The notes under the pieces: generated by a model
The model's database searches: none
Seen by the model: only the letters and a program-made list of their open reading frames with translations
Told to the model about the DNA's origin: nothing
Made by a program: the position numbers and the translations under genes
Source of the DNA: Ascoidea tarda (nom. inval.)
Taxonomy: Eukaryota; Ascomycota; Saccharomycetes; Ascoideales; Ascoideaceae
Direction: 5' to 3'
NCBI GenBank assembly: GCA_030560485.1
Contig: JAKTTS010000007.1
Span: 26,215 to 90,214 of the forward strand
DNA: 64,000 nt
In this document: piece after piece, positions 1 through 10,871 of the stretch
Position numbering within the stretch: the stretch's first letter is position 1
How the letters are laid out: each line of letters starts with the position of its first letter

Positions 1-2
1 TT

Positions 3-1394
3 TCAAATTTTAATTATTTCGAAGATGTTGAGGATGATCAATTTTATAATTCGTCGAGCTTCAAATTAGTTAAAAGGTTAGTGGGTCATAAAAAGAATGT
101 TTCATATCTTTCTTGGTCCTTAAATGATGAAAAACTATTAAGTAGTGATTCTTGTAGGGTTAAGGTTTGGAATTTAATCTCAGGTAAATGTGAATCGAAA
201 ATACATATTGACGTTAATCCTGAAAAGTCAAAAAATAAAACAACTAGCAGTGAAAATTCCAATGCTGGCAATAGCTCAACGGGTACTAATATTAATGTTA
301 GTGGTAGCGGTAGTGGTAGTGGCAATAATAATAACAGTAATCCCCATCATAATGAAGAAAATGAGGATGAGGATGAGGATGAATCTTCAAATGAAAGAAC
401 ATCGACTTCTAAAAAATCCTACCCAAGAATTTCTTCTTGTGTTTGGCTACCAAACTCTGCTGGATTTGTTTTAGGTTCACCAGAAAAGGAAATAATCTAT
501 TTTGATGCAAACACATTTAAAGAAAAATTTAGAATATCAACTCATAGAATCAATGATTTGTGTATTTCAAAAGATTCCAATTATTTGATAGGAATAACTT
601 CAGATCAATGTATTGGTGTTTGGTCACTTAAGACACATCAATTAATTAAAATGATATCTGTTGGGAAAAAATTAACATCATTGACAGTATCAAGACTCCA
701 CCCTTCACATGTTTTGATCAATGTATTACCAGACTCCATTCAATTATGGGATTGGGCCAAGGGAATATTGTTGAAAAAATTTGTTGGGCAACAGCAAGAA
801 AACCATATAATAAGATCATGTTTTGGAGGAATCAATGAATCTTTAGTTCTTTCTGGTAGCGAAGATGGCAGAATATATATATGGAATAAAAAATATTCAG
901 CTTTAATATTAGCATTAAAGGGGCATAATGAGGTGGTTAATTGTGTTGATTTTAATCCAAAGGTCCCATGGATGTTTGCAAGTGCCAGTGATGATTTTAC
1001 AGTTAAGATTTGGGGATCTGAAGATGCATTGGCTGAAAAAAAAAGATATCTTAATTTATTGGAAGGTTCAAAAGAACCCCAAAGAGAAAACTTGAATGAA
1101 AATAGTAACGATGGGAACTTGTCTAAAAATCCAAATACTTTAGATGCCGGTAATACTGTCAATGTAAATGACACTTCTAGTAGCAGCACGTCTAATATCA
1201 ACCGTTGGAAAAATGTTATAGTGGACGAATTAGATGATGGCAAAATAACCGAGATATTTAGTAAGGATGATGACGATAGTGACGAAGACAGTGATGCAGA
1301 TGATAATGAAATTGAAAGCGACGATGACGCTGCAAACGAAAGCGAACGCGGAAATGATAATGTCGATAGTGATGGGGACGAAATTATTAATTGA
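3..1394 (+). CDS. GID7: Gid7-like WD40 subunit of the GID/CTLH ubiquitin ligase, 5'-truncated by window edge
   Basis: The frame is open to the window edge, so only the C-terminal 463 codons are visible. No ATG lies near position 81, where a GTG begins the motif VGHKKNVSYLSWS. WD40-type blades follow, with signatures such as VKVWNL, IGVWSL, IQLWDW, IYIWNK and VKIWG; the last two repeats, around positions 850-1015, are the most canonical. A Ser/Asn/Gly-rich and acidic insert (about positions 215-410) splits the first visible blade from the next, and the protein ends in a long Asp/Glu/Ser tail. Gid7 (WDR26 in animals; 745 aa in S. cerevisiae) helps assemble the E3 ligase that degrades gluconeogenic enzymes when glucose returns. 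The assignment rests on blade wording and tail architecture; another WD40 protein is possible. Confidence 0.7.
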   Translation, partial: SNFNYFEDVEDDQFYNSSSFKLVKRLVGHKKNVSYLSWSLNDEKLLSSDSCRVKVWNLISGKCESKIHIDVNPEKSKNKTTSSENSNAGNSSTGTNINVSGSGSGSGNNNNSNPHHNEENEDEDEDESSNERTSTSKKSYPRISSCVWLPNSAGFVLGSPEKEIIYFDANTFKEKFRISTHRINDLCISKDSNYLIGITSDQCIGVWSLKTHQLIKMISVGKKLTSLTVSRLHPSHVLINVLPDSIQLWDWAKGILLKKFVGQQQENHIIRSCFGGINESLVLSGSEDGRIYIWNKKYSALILALKGHNEVVNCVDFNPKVPWMFASASDDFTVKIWGSEDALAEKKRYLNLLEGSKEPQRENLNENSNDGNLSKNPNTLDAGNTVNVNDTSSSSTSNINRWKNVIVDELDDGKITEIFSKDDDDSDEDSDADDNEIESDDDAANESERGNDNVDSDGDEIIN

Positions 1395-2420
1395 TTTTAC
1401 TGATCATTCATAGACTTAGGCTTCTGTAGATATGATGTTCTTTATTAAGTTATTGAAATTTTTGTTGTTTAACATCTGTCTGACACATTGATTTTTTAAT
1501 CTAACATTAAGCAGTTAATTCATCCCTGAACCTTGATGCAACTGACATTTTATTGAAGGGACACAAAATCTTAACATGTAGAGTTTTGAAGTTGTTTCCT
1601 ATTTGAGTCAAGAGCATGTACTTTTTGTGATTAATATCTTTGAGTCCTGCTTTCCACTTTTGATGTTTTGGAGAGAGGTGCTGAACACCAATAAAAGACC
1701 AAATTTGGTAGCCATTCGACATTCAGACCCAAACGGAACCAAGTCATTGCAGTTTAAATGCAAAATAAAGACCAAAACGCCAGAAACCAAACATTCAGCT
1801 TATTATGGATCAATCCCCAACATTTTTTGACAATAAAGTTTGCACAGACTGAAATTATGAAATGGTGTTGTTCATTCCTTTATTGTCATCCAAAAAATCA
1901 CTGCAAGACACCCAAGTGTCACTTAGGCAAATCTAGTGAAATTTGTGGCTTGACAGCAGTGGAACATTGATACCACGCCCTAACGTGCTCCACAATTTTG
2001 TATTTTGTTGTTTCCACAAGCGTTGGAAGACCTCATCGATACGTTTCTTAATCTTTCGAATCTCGCGTTGAGCATTTTTCGCGATAGAGACCATTCCCGT
2101 CGCAGTGGTATCAATCCAATATATGCAGTATCATGCATGCACATTCATGCATAACATCCCTCCAGATCTGTGTTGTTACTGTCCATTCACAGGGATTTCT
2201 AAATATAGCCCACGTTTCGATTTTCGTGCAGCAGCCAGAATTGAAGAGACATAAAGATATTTGGTTGGTGTTTATGGGCGCTGTTGTTTTTTGATTGCGG
2301 TGCTATAAATTGAGCAATATTGAACGACTCTCATCTTTTTTTTCCACAAATCTTATTTTGTTTTGTTCTTATTCCTATCCATTTGTTTTATATTTTTCTT
2401 GTTACTCAATTTCTCTTACA
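1395..2420. other. Spacer between GID7 and QRI1 (1.0 kb)
   Basis: No ORF here looks like a gene. The left part is AT-rich and should hold the GID7 3' UTR. The part from about 1960 to 2290 is less AT-rich and is the likely QRI1 promoter. It contains a small perfect hairpin at 2133-2152. An in-frame TTG extension of QRI1 reaches 2295 but has no ATG. Confidence 0.5.
2133..2152. repeat. Small inverted repeat in the QRI1 promoter
   Basis: ATGCATG is followed by a 6-nt loop and CATGCAT, a 7-bp perfect stem. It lies about 270 bp upstream of the QRI1 start. The half site is itself nearly palindromic, so it may be a paired protein-binding site rather than an RNA hairpin. Confidence 0.4.
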
Positions 2421-3908
2421 ATGACTATCGCGACTCTTGATACCGAAACTCAAGCTAACGAACTCAAACAGGTTTTCGCTCAAGCTGGGCAGTCTCACTT
2501 ATTTCAGTTCTACAATAAGCTATCCACTGAAGAGAGAGAGCAACTTTTGCACGATGCCAGTGAGATATCAAGTCCTTCAAAGTTAATTAATTCTGTTAAA
2601 GATGCTTTGGATCTTTTAAACACTAATTCCTCTTCCACTGATGACTCAACCTTTTACCAGCTACCTAATGACAACTTTTATTCTCTATTGGAAGATGACG
2701 ATAAGAACTCTTTATCCGATGACGAGAAAACTAAATATTACAACAAAGGTCTTGAATTGATCAAAGAAAATAAAGTTGGCATTATTTTGATGGCTGGTGG
2801 TCAAGGCACAAGACTAGGCTCTTCATCTCCAAAGGGCACTTTCAGAATCACCATTCCTTCAAACAATTCCTTATTTGAGTTACAAGCTAAAAGAATCAAA
2901 GCTTTGCAAAAAATCAGTGGTGGTGGCACTTCTGTTTTACCTTGGTATATTATGACTTCTGAACCAACAAGAGCCCCAACAGAGAATTTTTTTAAAGAGA
3001 ATAATTACTTTGGCTTAAACCCTCAAAATGTGATTTTTTTCAATCAAGGTACTTTGCCCTGTTTTAATCTTAAAGGCGATAAAATTTTATTGAGCTCAAA
3101 ATCCTCAATTGCAAAATCTCCTGATGGAAATGGAGGTCTATATAAAGCAATTTACGACAACAACCTATTAGATAATTTCAAAAAAAGAAACCTAAAACAC
3201 ATCCACATGTATTGTGTTGATAACTGTTTAGTCAAGGTGGCTGATCCCTTATTTATTGGTCTTGCTGCAGAAAAAAAATGGGATTTAGCCACAAAAGTTG
3301 TTAGGAAAACTGATCCCAATGAATCTGTTGGCTTAATCATCTCAAAAAACCATAAACCAGCTGTAATTGAGTATAGTGAAATCTCTTCTCAGCTAGCTAA
3401 TAAGAAAGATCCTGAAAATGACTCCTTATTATACTTACGTGCTGCTAACATCGTTAACCACTTTTATTCGGTTGACCTTTTGTCCAACATGATTCCATCT
3501 TGGATAAATTCCAGAAAGTATCTACCTTATCACATTGCTAAAAAGAAAATTCCTTATTTCGATACCGCCTCAAACAAACTAATCAAACCAATTTCTTCAA
3601 ATGGTATTAAATTGGAACAGTTTATTTTCGATATTTTTGAAAGTATCAGTCTAGAAAAATTTGGTTGTCTCGAGGTAAAAAGAGAGGAGGAATTTTCTCC
3701 TTTGAAAAACGCCTCTGGAGCCAAATCAGATACTCCAGAAACAAGTGCTTCTCACTTGTTAGCTTTACATACTAAATGGTTGAAGGAAAACGGTGCCATA
3801 ATTAAAGATGGTGCTAAAGTTGAACTTGATGGTTTGATTTCATATTCTGGCGAAGGCTTGCAATTCGTCAAAGGAAAACTTTTTAACAATGGTGATTATA
3901 TAAAATAG
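2421..3908 (+). CDS. QRI1: UDP-N-acetylglucosamine pyrophosphorylase
   Basis: This 495-aa protein matches the eukaryotic UDP-HexNAc pyrophosphorylase family (477 aa in S. cerevisiae). It makes UDP-GlcNAc from UTP and GlcNAc-1-phosphate in the cytosol, feeding chitin, N-glycan and GPI-anchor synthesis. The nucleotide-binding signature LMAGGQGTRLG lies at residues 123-133 and is followed by SSPKG. Further family blocks include GGLYKAI, the stretch YCVDNCLVKVADP, and EQFIFDIFE near the C-terminus. The first ATG in the conserved frame is at 2421; upstream in-frame codons start only with TTG. The gene converges on STU1 with a 222-bp gap. Confidence 0.96.
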   Translation: MTIATLDTETQANELKQVFAQAGQSHLFQFYNKLSTEEREQLLHDASEISSPSKLINSVKDALDLLNTNSSSTDDSTFYQLPNDNFYSLLEDDDKNSLSDDEKTKYYNKGLELIKENKVGIILMAGGQGTRLGSSSPKGTFRITIPSNNSLFELQAKRIKALQKISGGGTSVLPWYIMTSEPTRAPTENFFKENNYFGLNPQNVIFFNQGTLPCFNLKGDKILLSSKSSIAKSPDGNGGLYKAIYDNNLLDNFKKRNLKHIHMYCVDNCLVKVADPLFIGLAAEKKWDLATKVVRKTDPNESVGLIISKNHKPAVIEYSEISSQLANKKDPENDSLLYLRAANIVNHFYSVDLLSNMIPSWINSRKYLPYHIAKKKIPYFDTASNKLIKPISSNGIKLEQFIFDIFESISLEKFGCLEVKREEEFSPLKNASGAKSDTPETSASHLLALHTKWLKENGAIIKDGAKVELDGLISYSGEGLQFVKGKLFNNGDYIK

Positions 3909-4130
3909 CCAAAACATCTTGTGCCAAATATATAAACAAAACTATTATTTATTATGCAGTTAACGGAAATATATATATATATTGTTATAGCAACGATACA
4001 GTTTTTTTAATGAAAATCAATAATAAACCCTAATTCAGACGTATGTCAAAAACTTAAATGAAAACACAAAATCCAGCTTAAAAAAAATTTAAAATCACCT
4101 AAAAAACAAAAAATTAAAGTATAAAAATAT

Positions 4131-7100
4131 TCAACTAATATTTTTAGCAATGCAATGACTAATGTTTTTTTTACTGTAAAAATCAATCAACTTTAATTTG
4201 TTTGGAGACAAATTTTGGAATGCACTGTTAACAATCCCACAACTGTTCAATAATTTTTTTTCTAGTAATTGGTTTTTAAATATTTTAAATAAAGAAAATA
4301 TCATTATAGCCAATCTTCTTAGCTCAACACTTTGACTATCAAAAAGAGGTTTGATTTTGCTGTGAATTCTGAAGATTACCTCATTAATATATCCAACTTC
4401 ATTGCCTTGAATAATATCATATTCATATATAAGAATGTTTAAAAGTTTGCAAATTGTTTCAAGAATTAATATTAAACCGTTGTGATTTTTAAGATCATCT
4501 CTATCCTTTGAAACCAAAGACAAATAGTTTAAATCCATTAGTTTCTTGATCATCTTTTTATCACCTATTAAAAGGAAATTGTCTACCAATTCCTCAACAA
4601 GCTTAAATGCATTGTCGTTAACGTTATTAATAAGATTAATGATATCAATTAAGCAATACCAAAAATTTTCAACTTGCAGAAACTCGTTGAATAAAACCTT
4701 TCTTCTATTGTTTTCGATTTTAACATTAGATTTTAAAATTAAAATGTTCAACAATACTAATATCATAAAAGGAATTTCTCTATCTCTCAAATCGACTATT
4801 TTGTAAAGCTCAAAAAACTTTATTGAATTTTCAAACAACATATCAAACCCTTTATTGATATACCACTTTTGCAAAGATTGATACAGTGTATTAGTTTTAA
4901 AGTTTTTATCATCCGAATCCTTAATTATATTTTTAACTAAGTATATCAAAATAGCCATGTCCGAATGGTTTATCTCATCAAAATTTAAAATATTGTCAAT
5001 TTTAGTCTCAATATCTTTCAAAGTGAATTTAAATTTGATTAATGATCTCTTCTTGAGTTTTCTTCGGAAAAATTGCTTGTCCTCTCTATTGTATTGAGAG
5101 TTGATTTTTTGAACAAAAAGTTCGTATTTGGCCAAATGCATCTGAAAAAGTGTAACATCTAAATTTTCAAGATCTGGATTTTCTTTTTTATTATTTTTGA
5201 ACTTTGAGTATAATTCATGGTTGTTTTGATAAACGTCCTGATAAATCACAAAAGGATGGTTTCTTGATCTAGAAAAGGTAGGGTCATTTTTGGAAATAAT
5301 TTTTCTTAACTTTTCAATGGCTTTGTTGGAGTTATCTTCAACAATACCTCCATTTTCAGGAGATATTTCTTTTTTACCTTCTGGTGCTAATACTCCTTGA
5401 TCCTTAGCAGATATATTTCCATCTGTTAAAGTAGATGCCTCATAATTAACGGAATCTAGACTCAATCTTTTCTTGAAGATACTTATTATTCTCTGAGATT
5501 CTGTATTGGTAGAAATAGATTTCTCAGAAACATCAGCAGAATTCGACGAGATTTCAGTTACTTTTTTATCCTCATTGAGGGGTTTAAGTTTTGTCGAGGG
5601 TTCATCTTCTAAAGTATTGGTTTCAATAGTTTGTAAGGTATTTTTTGCTGGATTTATCATTGTCATCTCAAGAAGTTGTTTTTCCTCTTCTGTAAAATAA
5701 ATAGTCTCACCTTTAAAATCCTTAATCTTAAGTGGACTGAAATTGGCTTCAGTTTTATCAAGTTCAAATTTAGGAGATTGGGACTCATTATTTTTTTTTA
5801 AATCTCCAATTTTTAAAGGGCTTAAATGGATGCTTTTACCTTCAAAAATGAAATCGGTATTATCTTGGTTTTCATCTGTTTCGACTTCAATGTCATTAGA
5901 AATTTCATTAAAGGCGCTCTCTGAACTTTCGACATATAAAGGGTTTGCAATAAGTATGATTTCTTTTTTATCTAACAAATTTTTCCTATCAACAGAATTA
6001 TTTTCATTATTCAAACTATCATAATAAAAATTCAACTCTTCTAAGAATGATCCATTATTGTAGCTAAATAAAGACTTCAAAATGTTCTCAACTGGATCAG
6101 AATATTTTATAGATTTGAGATAGGAAATTGAAGGAATAGTAATTGATATTAATTTTCTAAAGTTGTTTTCTAATATTTTATTTTTTTGAGGAGAACAGAC
6201 TAGGTAATCTAACGTGTAGAACAAAAATTTGTAATTAGGCTCCTTATATCTCAAATATCTCTTGATCAAAAACAAATCAACATGTTTTTTTATACAACTC
6301 ATAGTATCCAAACCCTGGTTTAACTCATCAATGCAATTTACTAATATTTTAAAAAATCTTTCAAATCCAATGATATCAACCAAAGTAGTTACAACTATCC
6401 TTATCTCATTTAAGTAAAATGGAAAACTTTGTTCAACTTGATATTTTTCAAGATTTATAGCAACAAGTTCAAGGAAAGTCTTTTCATCAAAAAAATAAAT
6501 AGAATTCTTTATTACTTCCTGATCGCTAGTCAAAACTGATAATGATTTTGGATTTTTAGTAGCAAACTCGGCTAATATGCTTTTAATTTTAAGATGTTCA
6601 TCAGAAGAAAAGTTTTCATTATTTTTGAAAGAATTAACTAAAAAATGCAAACCTTCCAAATTAACTTCATTTGAATCAGATGAAAGTTTACTAATTATCA
6701 CATCAGGTATTGAAATAACAGAATTAGTTGGCGTATCAATTGAGTTAAGTGTTGAGACAGGTGTATGAGAAGAATCTTTTATTGTACTAGCATTAGATAG
6801 CTTTCTCAAAGAACCCAGTAAAGGAGATTTAGCTTTGGAAATACTTTTTGAGTCAAAATTTGAGGTTTTAGAGATTTCATTGTTTGAAATTGATCGATCA
6901 ATCATAACAACATCGCTATCAATATCCTTTCCAGATACTGAGTTTTGTCTGTCTAATTTTTTATCTTTGATAGAAATTTTCTCTTGAAGATTAGTAAATA
7001 ATTCTGAATTATAATTAAGGGCACTGTTGGTGTCATACTCTTTTATTGGAGTGATGGACAGCGATCTGTAGACCCCAGCAATATTTACCTCTTCAACTTT

Positions 7101-10079
7101 ATTTAAAGGAGTGAAACTTCCCGATAAACGTAAAGAAGGAGAGCTTTTTTGACTTTTCAAACTAATATTATCACCATTAATGTTAAAACCCATGCTGCGA
7201 CTACTGGTTAGACCTCGATTGTTGTTGTCAACATGATTTTCATTATTATCAAACTGCGATCTTATATTTGAGAATGAGGTTGAAGAAAATTTGAAAGTAG
7301 GTTTGATTGAAGTAGAACTGATAGTCGAGCTCATGATACCAATATCTGATTTCCTCTTGGACGAAACAAAAGACTTTGCGCTTGATAAGTTAGCATTAAA
7401 GGATTTAGAAGTAGATATACTGCCTCTGTTTGAGCCACTAAGAGAACTTTCGGTATAATTCATATACCTTCTTGAACTAATAGAAGATTTTGAACGAAAG
7501 GGTTCTCTTGTAACATTGTTAGTTGTGGATGAGGTGAATCCATAAGTTCTACTTTTGGTTCTTGAGGAACTTAGGGTTTTTGTGCTGGAGCTGTTTGGAA
7601 CCCTCGTGGGTTTAGCCAAACTAGATGTTGGTTGTGTATGAAATTGAGCTAATGAAGAGATTGATCTATGAAAACCGTTATTATTTCTAGCAGATTGGGC
7701 ACGACTAGTGTTGGTGTTTGAAAGCTGGGATTGACTTCTTTGTTTTTCAAAAGCCGAATCCTTTTTTTGAATTTTAAGTTTTTCTCTATTGGCTTTAATA
7801 AAATCTCGTACATTTGTATTTTTATTGGTTGCTCTAGATGTTGATATATCACGATGATCCATGCTACTGCTTGTGTTGCGACGACTTGAGGAGCCGGCTG
7901 ATAAACGCGAGTTTAAGTTTGAAATAGGGATGTGATCAGGTTTGACTTTTTCCAAGGTTTTTTTAATTGTTGGAGTTATTTTGTTGAATAGGAACAAACC
8001 TTTATTAGGAAATTTTCCATAAAAAGCCCAAAATACATCTCTATAGCCTTCTCTAACGCTGGGATTTGAATCACCGAGATTTTTTTGAATGATAGTTGAT
8101 AATTTTGTGATATTGCTTGAATCAAAGTACTTTTCGTGATCTTTTAAGAGCAAGATTTTGAAATAAGTGGCGGAGTATAATCTTGGAGAAGAGTTTTTAT
8201 CATTTGAATAGGTGAATAAGGAGGCCATGATTCTTTGGTTGTAGTTTGAGAAGGTTAGAATTGAGCAAATGGCGATAAACGCGTTCATTGAGGTTAGTTT
8301 TTTAGTTGATATAGTTAATTTGATTAGAATGTTGAATATGAATTCGACGGTGGAAGAGTCGATCAAGTCATTATAGAGAATAAAGAATTCTTTAATGAAT
8401 TTGCAGGCATGGTTGGATAGGGTTGTTCTTAGAGAGGAACAAGATTTAGCGATTCCATCTAGTAGGAATCTTTTTAGTTCGTAGAAAAAGATGCCCAAAA
8501 ATTGATTGTTATCGATCAAATTGCCTCTTATGAGGGATCTTAAGGTGATGATATTTCTTTCTCTGCCATTCCAGTTGAATTCAGTTTCTTTGTCTTTAAA
8601 ATTGAATTCCATTTTACTTAGAGTTAGGGAAAGAGATTCTGAGGAGTAGATGTCTAGAGAATCGAAATTTTCTAGGGGAAAATCATTCAAGGCATTTAAG
8701 AAGAGGTCTAATTTTTGATTTTTGGAGAGAAAGTCTGGTTTTTGGAAATTGTTAGGATAATTAGATGGAGAAAGAGATTGGGAAGTCGATTGGGTAGTGG
8801 AGATTTGTTTTTTTGATTGGGATCTTTTGGCGATATTAGAAGTGGTTGTGATTGTAGTATTTGTTTTGAGGGAGGAATTTTGAGTTAGTGTTGCAATTGA
8901 GCTTGAAGAAGATGCATTTGATATTGATTTGATTTGGTTTTGGTTTTGGTTTTGATTTAAAATTGTAGGTTGCGAAGTGGTGGGCTTTGAATTTAAAGAG
9001 ATTGGAGAGGAAGGAGCTGAGATGTTTCTTGATAAGGGTCTTTTGATTTGGGATGTATTTGTTGCTGATAAAAGCTGTCTTGAGGTGGGCCTTTTTGTAT
9101 AATTTGAATAAGGCGAGAGGGAGCCACTTTTTCTATGGGATTGAGATTGAGATCGAGATTGGGGTTGAGGTTGGGATTGGGATTGATTGTGATTGAAATT
9201 GGATAAGATTGGGGAGGATTTGGTTGAAGATATTGGAAGGTAGATTTTTGTGTTGAGGTCAGATTTTAGAATATTGTTTGATTGGTTATCAATGTCATGG
9301 ATAAGTTCGGCGATAATTTTCTTGGGGACTTTTAAAGTATCGCAAATTTGGAAGAACTTGAATTTGTTTTGTTGTGATTGAGAAATGTAGTTGTGGATTA
9401 GAGAGATGCAGTTAAGTTTGATTTTGTCTATTAGTTCGATGTTCTGCGAAGATTTTGATAATAGGTTTGAGTTTGTATTTGCTATTAGATTTAGATTTAA
9501 ATTTGAGATGGAGTTGTAGTTGAGAGAGATGTTTTGGTATATTTTTAGAATTGGGTTGATGAAAATTTGCAAGTTCAAGTTGTTGTTGTTTTGGTAGAAT
9601 TCTAGGATTATGATTAGTAGTTCTAGGATGATTGGGGAATACGATAGGGAGTAGTTGTTGAATAAGTAATTTTTGAGGTAGATTTCGACGTCGACGTTGT
9701 TTGATAGCCAGTAATTGAAGAGGCATTTTTTGGATAGGTTTCTGTAGGATAATCTGTAGTCGTTTAGATTGTTGATGAAGATGTTCAAGACGCCGGATTC
9801 TATTGATAGTCTTAGAGAATTGCCAGTGGAGTCTTGCATCGAGACTCGTTTTATTAGATGAGTTATTGTGGTGAGTGAGATTGAGATTATGGAGCTGTTG
9901 GATATTTTGTTGAAGGCATAAACCAAGGTTTTAAAGTAGAGAGGAACATTGTTGAGATTGACCAATTCCTTTTTGACATGAGTTTTGAATTTTAGTAGCT
10001 GAGATTCTTTGAGTTCGAGAGAGTAATCGCCAGTTACTATTTCGTAGAGTTGGAGAGCATCTTCTTCAGTATCGGCCAT
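4131..10079 (-). CDS. STU1: CLASP-family microtubule plus-end protein Stu1
   Basis: This 1982-aa protein is the largest in the window. Stu1/CLASP binds tubulin through TOG/HEAT domains, stabilises spindle and kinetochore microtubules and is essential in S. cerevisiae (about 1513 aa there). Residues 1-230 form a helical TOG-like region. A Ser/Gln/Asn-rich linker (about 240-480) precedes the main CLASP_N domain (about 480-720, including ETEFNWNGRERNIITLRSL). A long basic Ser/Arg-rich microtubule-binding stretch runs to about 1100, followed by helical repeats and a C-terminal helical domain. Start is the ATG complementary to 10077-10079. The extra length comes mainly from low-complexity linkers. 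Identification is by domain order and the CLASP_N block. Confidence 0.88.
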   Translation of the reverse strand: MADTEEDALQLYEIVTGDYSLELKESQLLKFKTHVKKELVNLNNVPLYFKTLVYAFNKISNSSIISISLTTITHLIKRVSMQDSTGNSLRLSIESGVLNIFINNLNDYRLSYRNLSKKCLFNYWLSNNVDVEIYLKNYLFNNYSLSYSPIILELLIIILEFYQNNNNLNLQIFINPILKIYQNISLNYNSISNLNLNLIANTNSNLLSKSSQNIELIDKIKLNCISLIHNYISQSQQNKFKFFQICDTLKVPKKIIAELIHDIDNQSNNILKSDLNTKIYLPISSTKSSPILSNFNHNQSQSQPQPQSRSQSQSHRKSGSLSPYSNYTKRPTSRQLLSATNTSQIKRPLSRNISAPSSPISLNSKPTTSQPTILNQNQNQNQIKSISNASSSSSIATLTQNSSLKTNTTITTTSNIAKRSQSKKQISTTQSTSQSLSPSNYPNNFQKPDFLSKNQKLDLFLNALNDFPLENFDSLDIYSSESLSLTLSKMEFNFKDKETEFNWNGRERNIITLRSLIRGNLIDNNQFLGIFFYELKRFLLDGIAKSCSSLRTTLSNHACKFIKEFFILYNDLIDSSTVEFIFNILIKLTISTKKLTSMNAFIAICSILTFSNYNQRIMASLFTYSNDKNSSPRLYSATYFKILLLKDHEKYFDSSNITKLSTIIQKNLGDSNPSVREGYRDVFWAFYGKFPNKGLFLFNKITPTIKKTLEKVKPDHIPISNLNSRLSAGSSSRRNTSSSMDHRDISTSRATNKNTNVRDFIKANREKLKIQKKDSAFEKQRSQSQLSNTNTSRAQSARNNNGFHRSISSLAQFHTQPTSSLAKPTRVPNSSSTKTLSSSRTKSRTYGFTSSTTNNVTREPFRSKSSISSRRYMNYTESSLSGSNRGSISTSKSFNANLSSAKSFVSSKRKSDIGIMSSTISSTSIKPTFKFSSTSFSNIRSQFDNNENHVDNNNRGLTSSRSMGFNINGDNISLKSQKSSPSLRLSGSFTPLNKVEEVNIAGVYRSLSITPIKEYDTNSALNYNSELFTNLQEKISIKDKKLDRQNSVSGKDIDSDVVMIDRSISNNEISKTSNFDSKSISKAKSPLLGSLRKLSNASTIKDSSHTPVSTLNSIDTPTNSVISIPDVIISKLSSDSNEVNLEGLHFLVNSFKNNENFSSDEHLKIKSILAEFATKNPKSLSVLTSDQEVIKNSIYFFDEKTFLELVAINLEKYQVEQSFPFYLNEIRIVVTTLVDIIGFERFFKILVNCIDELNQGLDTMSCIKKHVDLFLIKRYLRYKEPNYKFLFYTLDYLVCSPQKNKILENNFRKLISITIPSISYLKSIKYSDPVENILKSLFSYNNGSFLEELNFYYDSLNNENNSVDRKNLLDKKEIILIANPLYVESSESAFNEISNDIEVETDENQDNTDFIFEGKSIHLSPLKIGDLKKNNESQSPKFELDKTEANFSPLKIKDFKGETIYFTEEEKQLLEMTMINPAKNTLQTIETNTLEDEPSTKLKPLNEDKKVTEISSNSADVSEKSISTNTESQRIISIFKKRLSLDSVNYEASTLTDGNISAKDQGVLAPEGKKEISPENGGIVEDNSNKAIEKLRKIISKNDPTFSRSRNHPFVIYQDVYQNNHELYSKFKNNKKENPDLENLDVTLFQMHLAKYELFVQKINSQYNREDKQFFRRKLKKRSLIKFKFTLKDIETKIDNILNFDEINHSDMAILIYLVKNIIKDSDDKNFKTNTLYQSLQKWYINKGFDMLFENSIKFFELYKIVDLRDREIPFMILVLLNILILKSNVKIENNRRKVLFNEFLQVENFWYCLIDIINLINNVNDNAFKLVEELVDNFLLIGDKKMIKKLMDLNYLSLVSKDRDDLKNHNGLILILETICKLLNILIYEYDIIQGNEVGYINEVIFRIHSKIKPLFDSQSVELRRLAIMIFSLFKIFKNQLLEKKLLNSCGIVNSAFQNLSPNKLKLIDFYSKKNISHCIAKNIS

Positions 10080-10129
10080 GGCTGATAAAGGGTGGTTAAG
10101 AAAGAGAAAAGAGAAAAGAAAGAAAGAGA

Positions 10130-10162
10130 GAAAGAGATGAGAAAGAGATGAGAAAGAGATGA
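10130..10162. repeat. 11-bp tandem repeat in STU1 leader
   Basis: Three perfect copies of GAAAGAGATGA follow each other. On the STU1 sense strand this is polypyrimidine and lies 51-83 bases upstream of the start codon, so it is probably within the 5' leader or core promoter. Confidence 0.75.
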
Positions 10163-10544
10163 AGGTTAAGTGAATAGGAGAAGTTGGAAGAATGTAACTG
10201 AAAAATATTTATACGATGGAATAGGATATTTTGAGATGGAGATTATAAGTTGACCCAAACAAACGATATATGGCGATATTCCCTTGGGAAGTATTTGAGT
10301 GATGGAAGCAGTGGAGGGTCGTGGAATAGATGGGATACAGTGGAACAGAATGGGTTGGAATGGTGCACAGCAGAAGAAGAGATTATCTGGCTCTGATAGA
10401 ACTGGACAGAAGCAGTATATCAGAGTTACCAATGAGAATAATAGAAGAGAGTTAATTATAAACGCAGAACAGGCCTTGTTACTGGATGGTGGTAAGATAT
10501 CGTCTACAGAGCCACGCAGGCGATGAGCAACAGAGAGGCGTTGT

Positions 10545-10640
10545 GTGTGGTAGCTCTGGTGCTTCTGCTGTCTCTGGCGCCTCTTTCTCTCTCTCCTGCT
10601 GCCTTTGCTGCCTCTGCTGCCTTTGCTGCCTCTGCGTCGA
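10545..10640. repeat. CTG/CTC-rich imperfect repeat
   Basis: The stretch is built from CTGCTG, CTCTCT and a 12-bp unit TTTGCTGCCTCT, with exact copies at 10608-10619 and 10620-10631. It resembles the CAG/CTG islands near PTC5/NDUFA13, RRG1/GAT1 and IDP1/RAD59. It encodes only artefactual Leu/Ala runs. Confidence 0.6.
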
Positions 10641-10871
10641 GTCATCAAAGTAAACAAGCTTGCGGACGGACGCAATCCGAGCACGGCAGCCCTTCGAAAC
10701 GACTCACCGGTACGCGTTTGCCGTAGCCGCCAACGCAAGCCATTTATTTGGCCACGCTCTGGTAACATCTCAAGTGTGTTCCAAGTGTTGCGCCTTTTCA
10801 GCCAATCCAAAGAGTACAGTCATATTTTGTGTCAGCAAACACATTTATCGATTTCGTGTCTTCAAAACTAA

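Larger units (their letters stand above)
10080..10871. other. STU1 upstream spacer with CTG-rich island
   Basis: Next to STU1 is a purine-rich stretch with an 11-bp repeat. From about 10540 to 10760 the base composition turns GC-rich for this genome, and CTGCC-type repeats produce spurious open frames on both strands, none with an ATG that supports a gene. The segment is probably the STU1 promoter plus the promoter, or a first exon and intron, of the headless ORF that follows. Confidence 0.4.

Noticed and set aside
2295-2420. N-terminal extension of QRI1
   Set aside because: It starts with TTG and is not similar to the family; the ATG at 2421 gives the normal length.
10523-10726. ATG ORF with a signal-peptide-like start
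   Set aside because: The Leu/Ala run comes from CTGCC repeats that give similar hydrophobic runs in other islands of the window; it was also tested as a first exon of the headless ORF without a good splice model.
10166-10810. 214-codon minus-strand ORF upstream of STU1
   Set aside because: It begins with TTG, has no protein-like pattern and is produced by the CTG-rich island.
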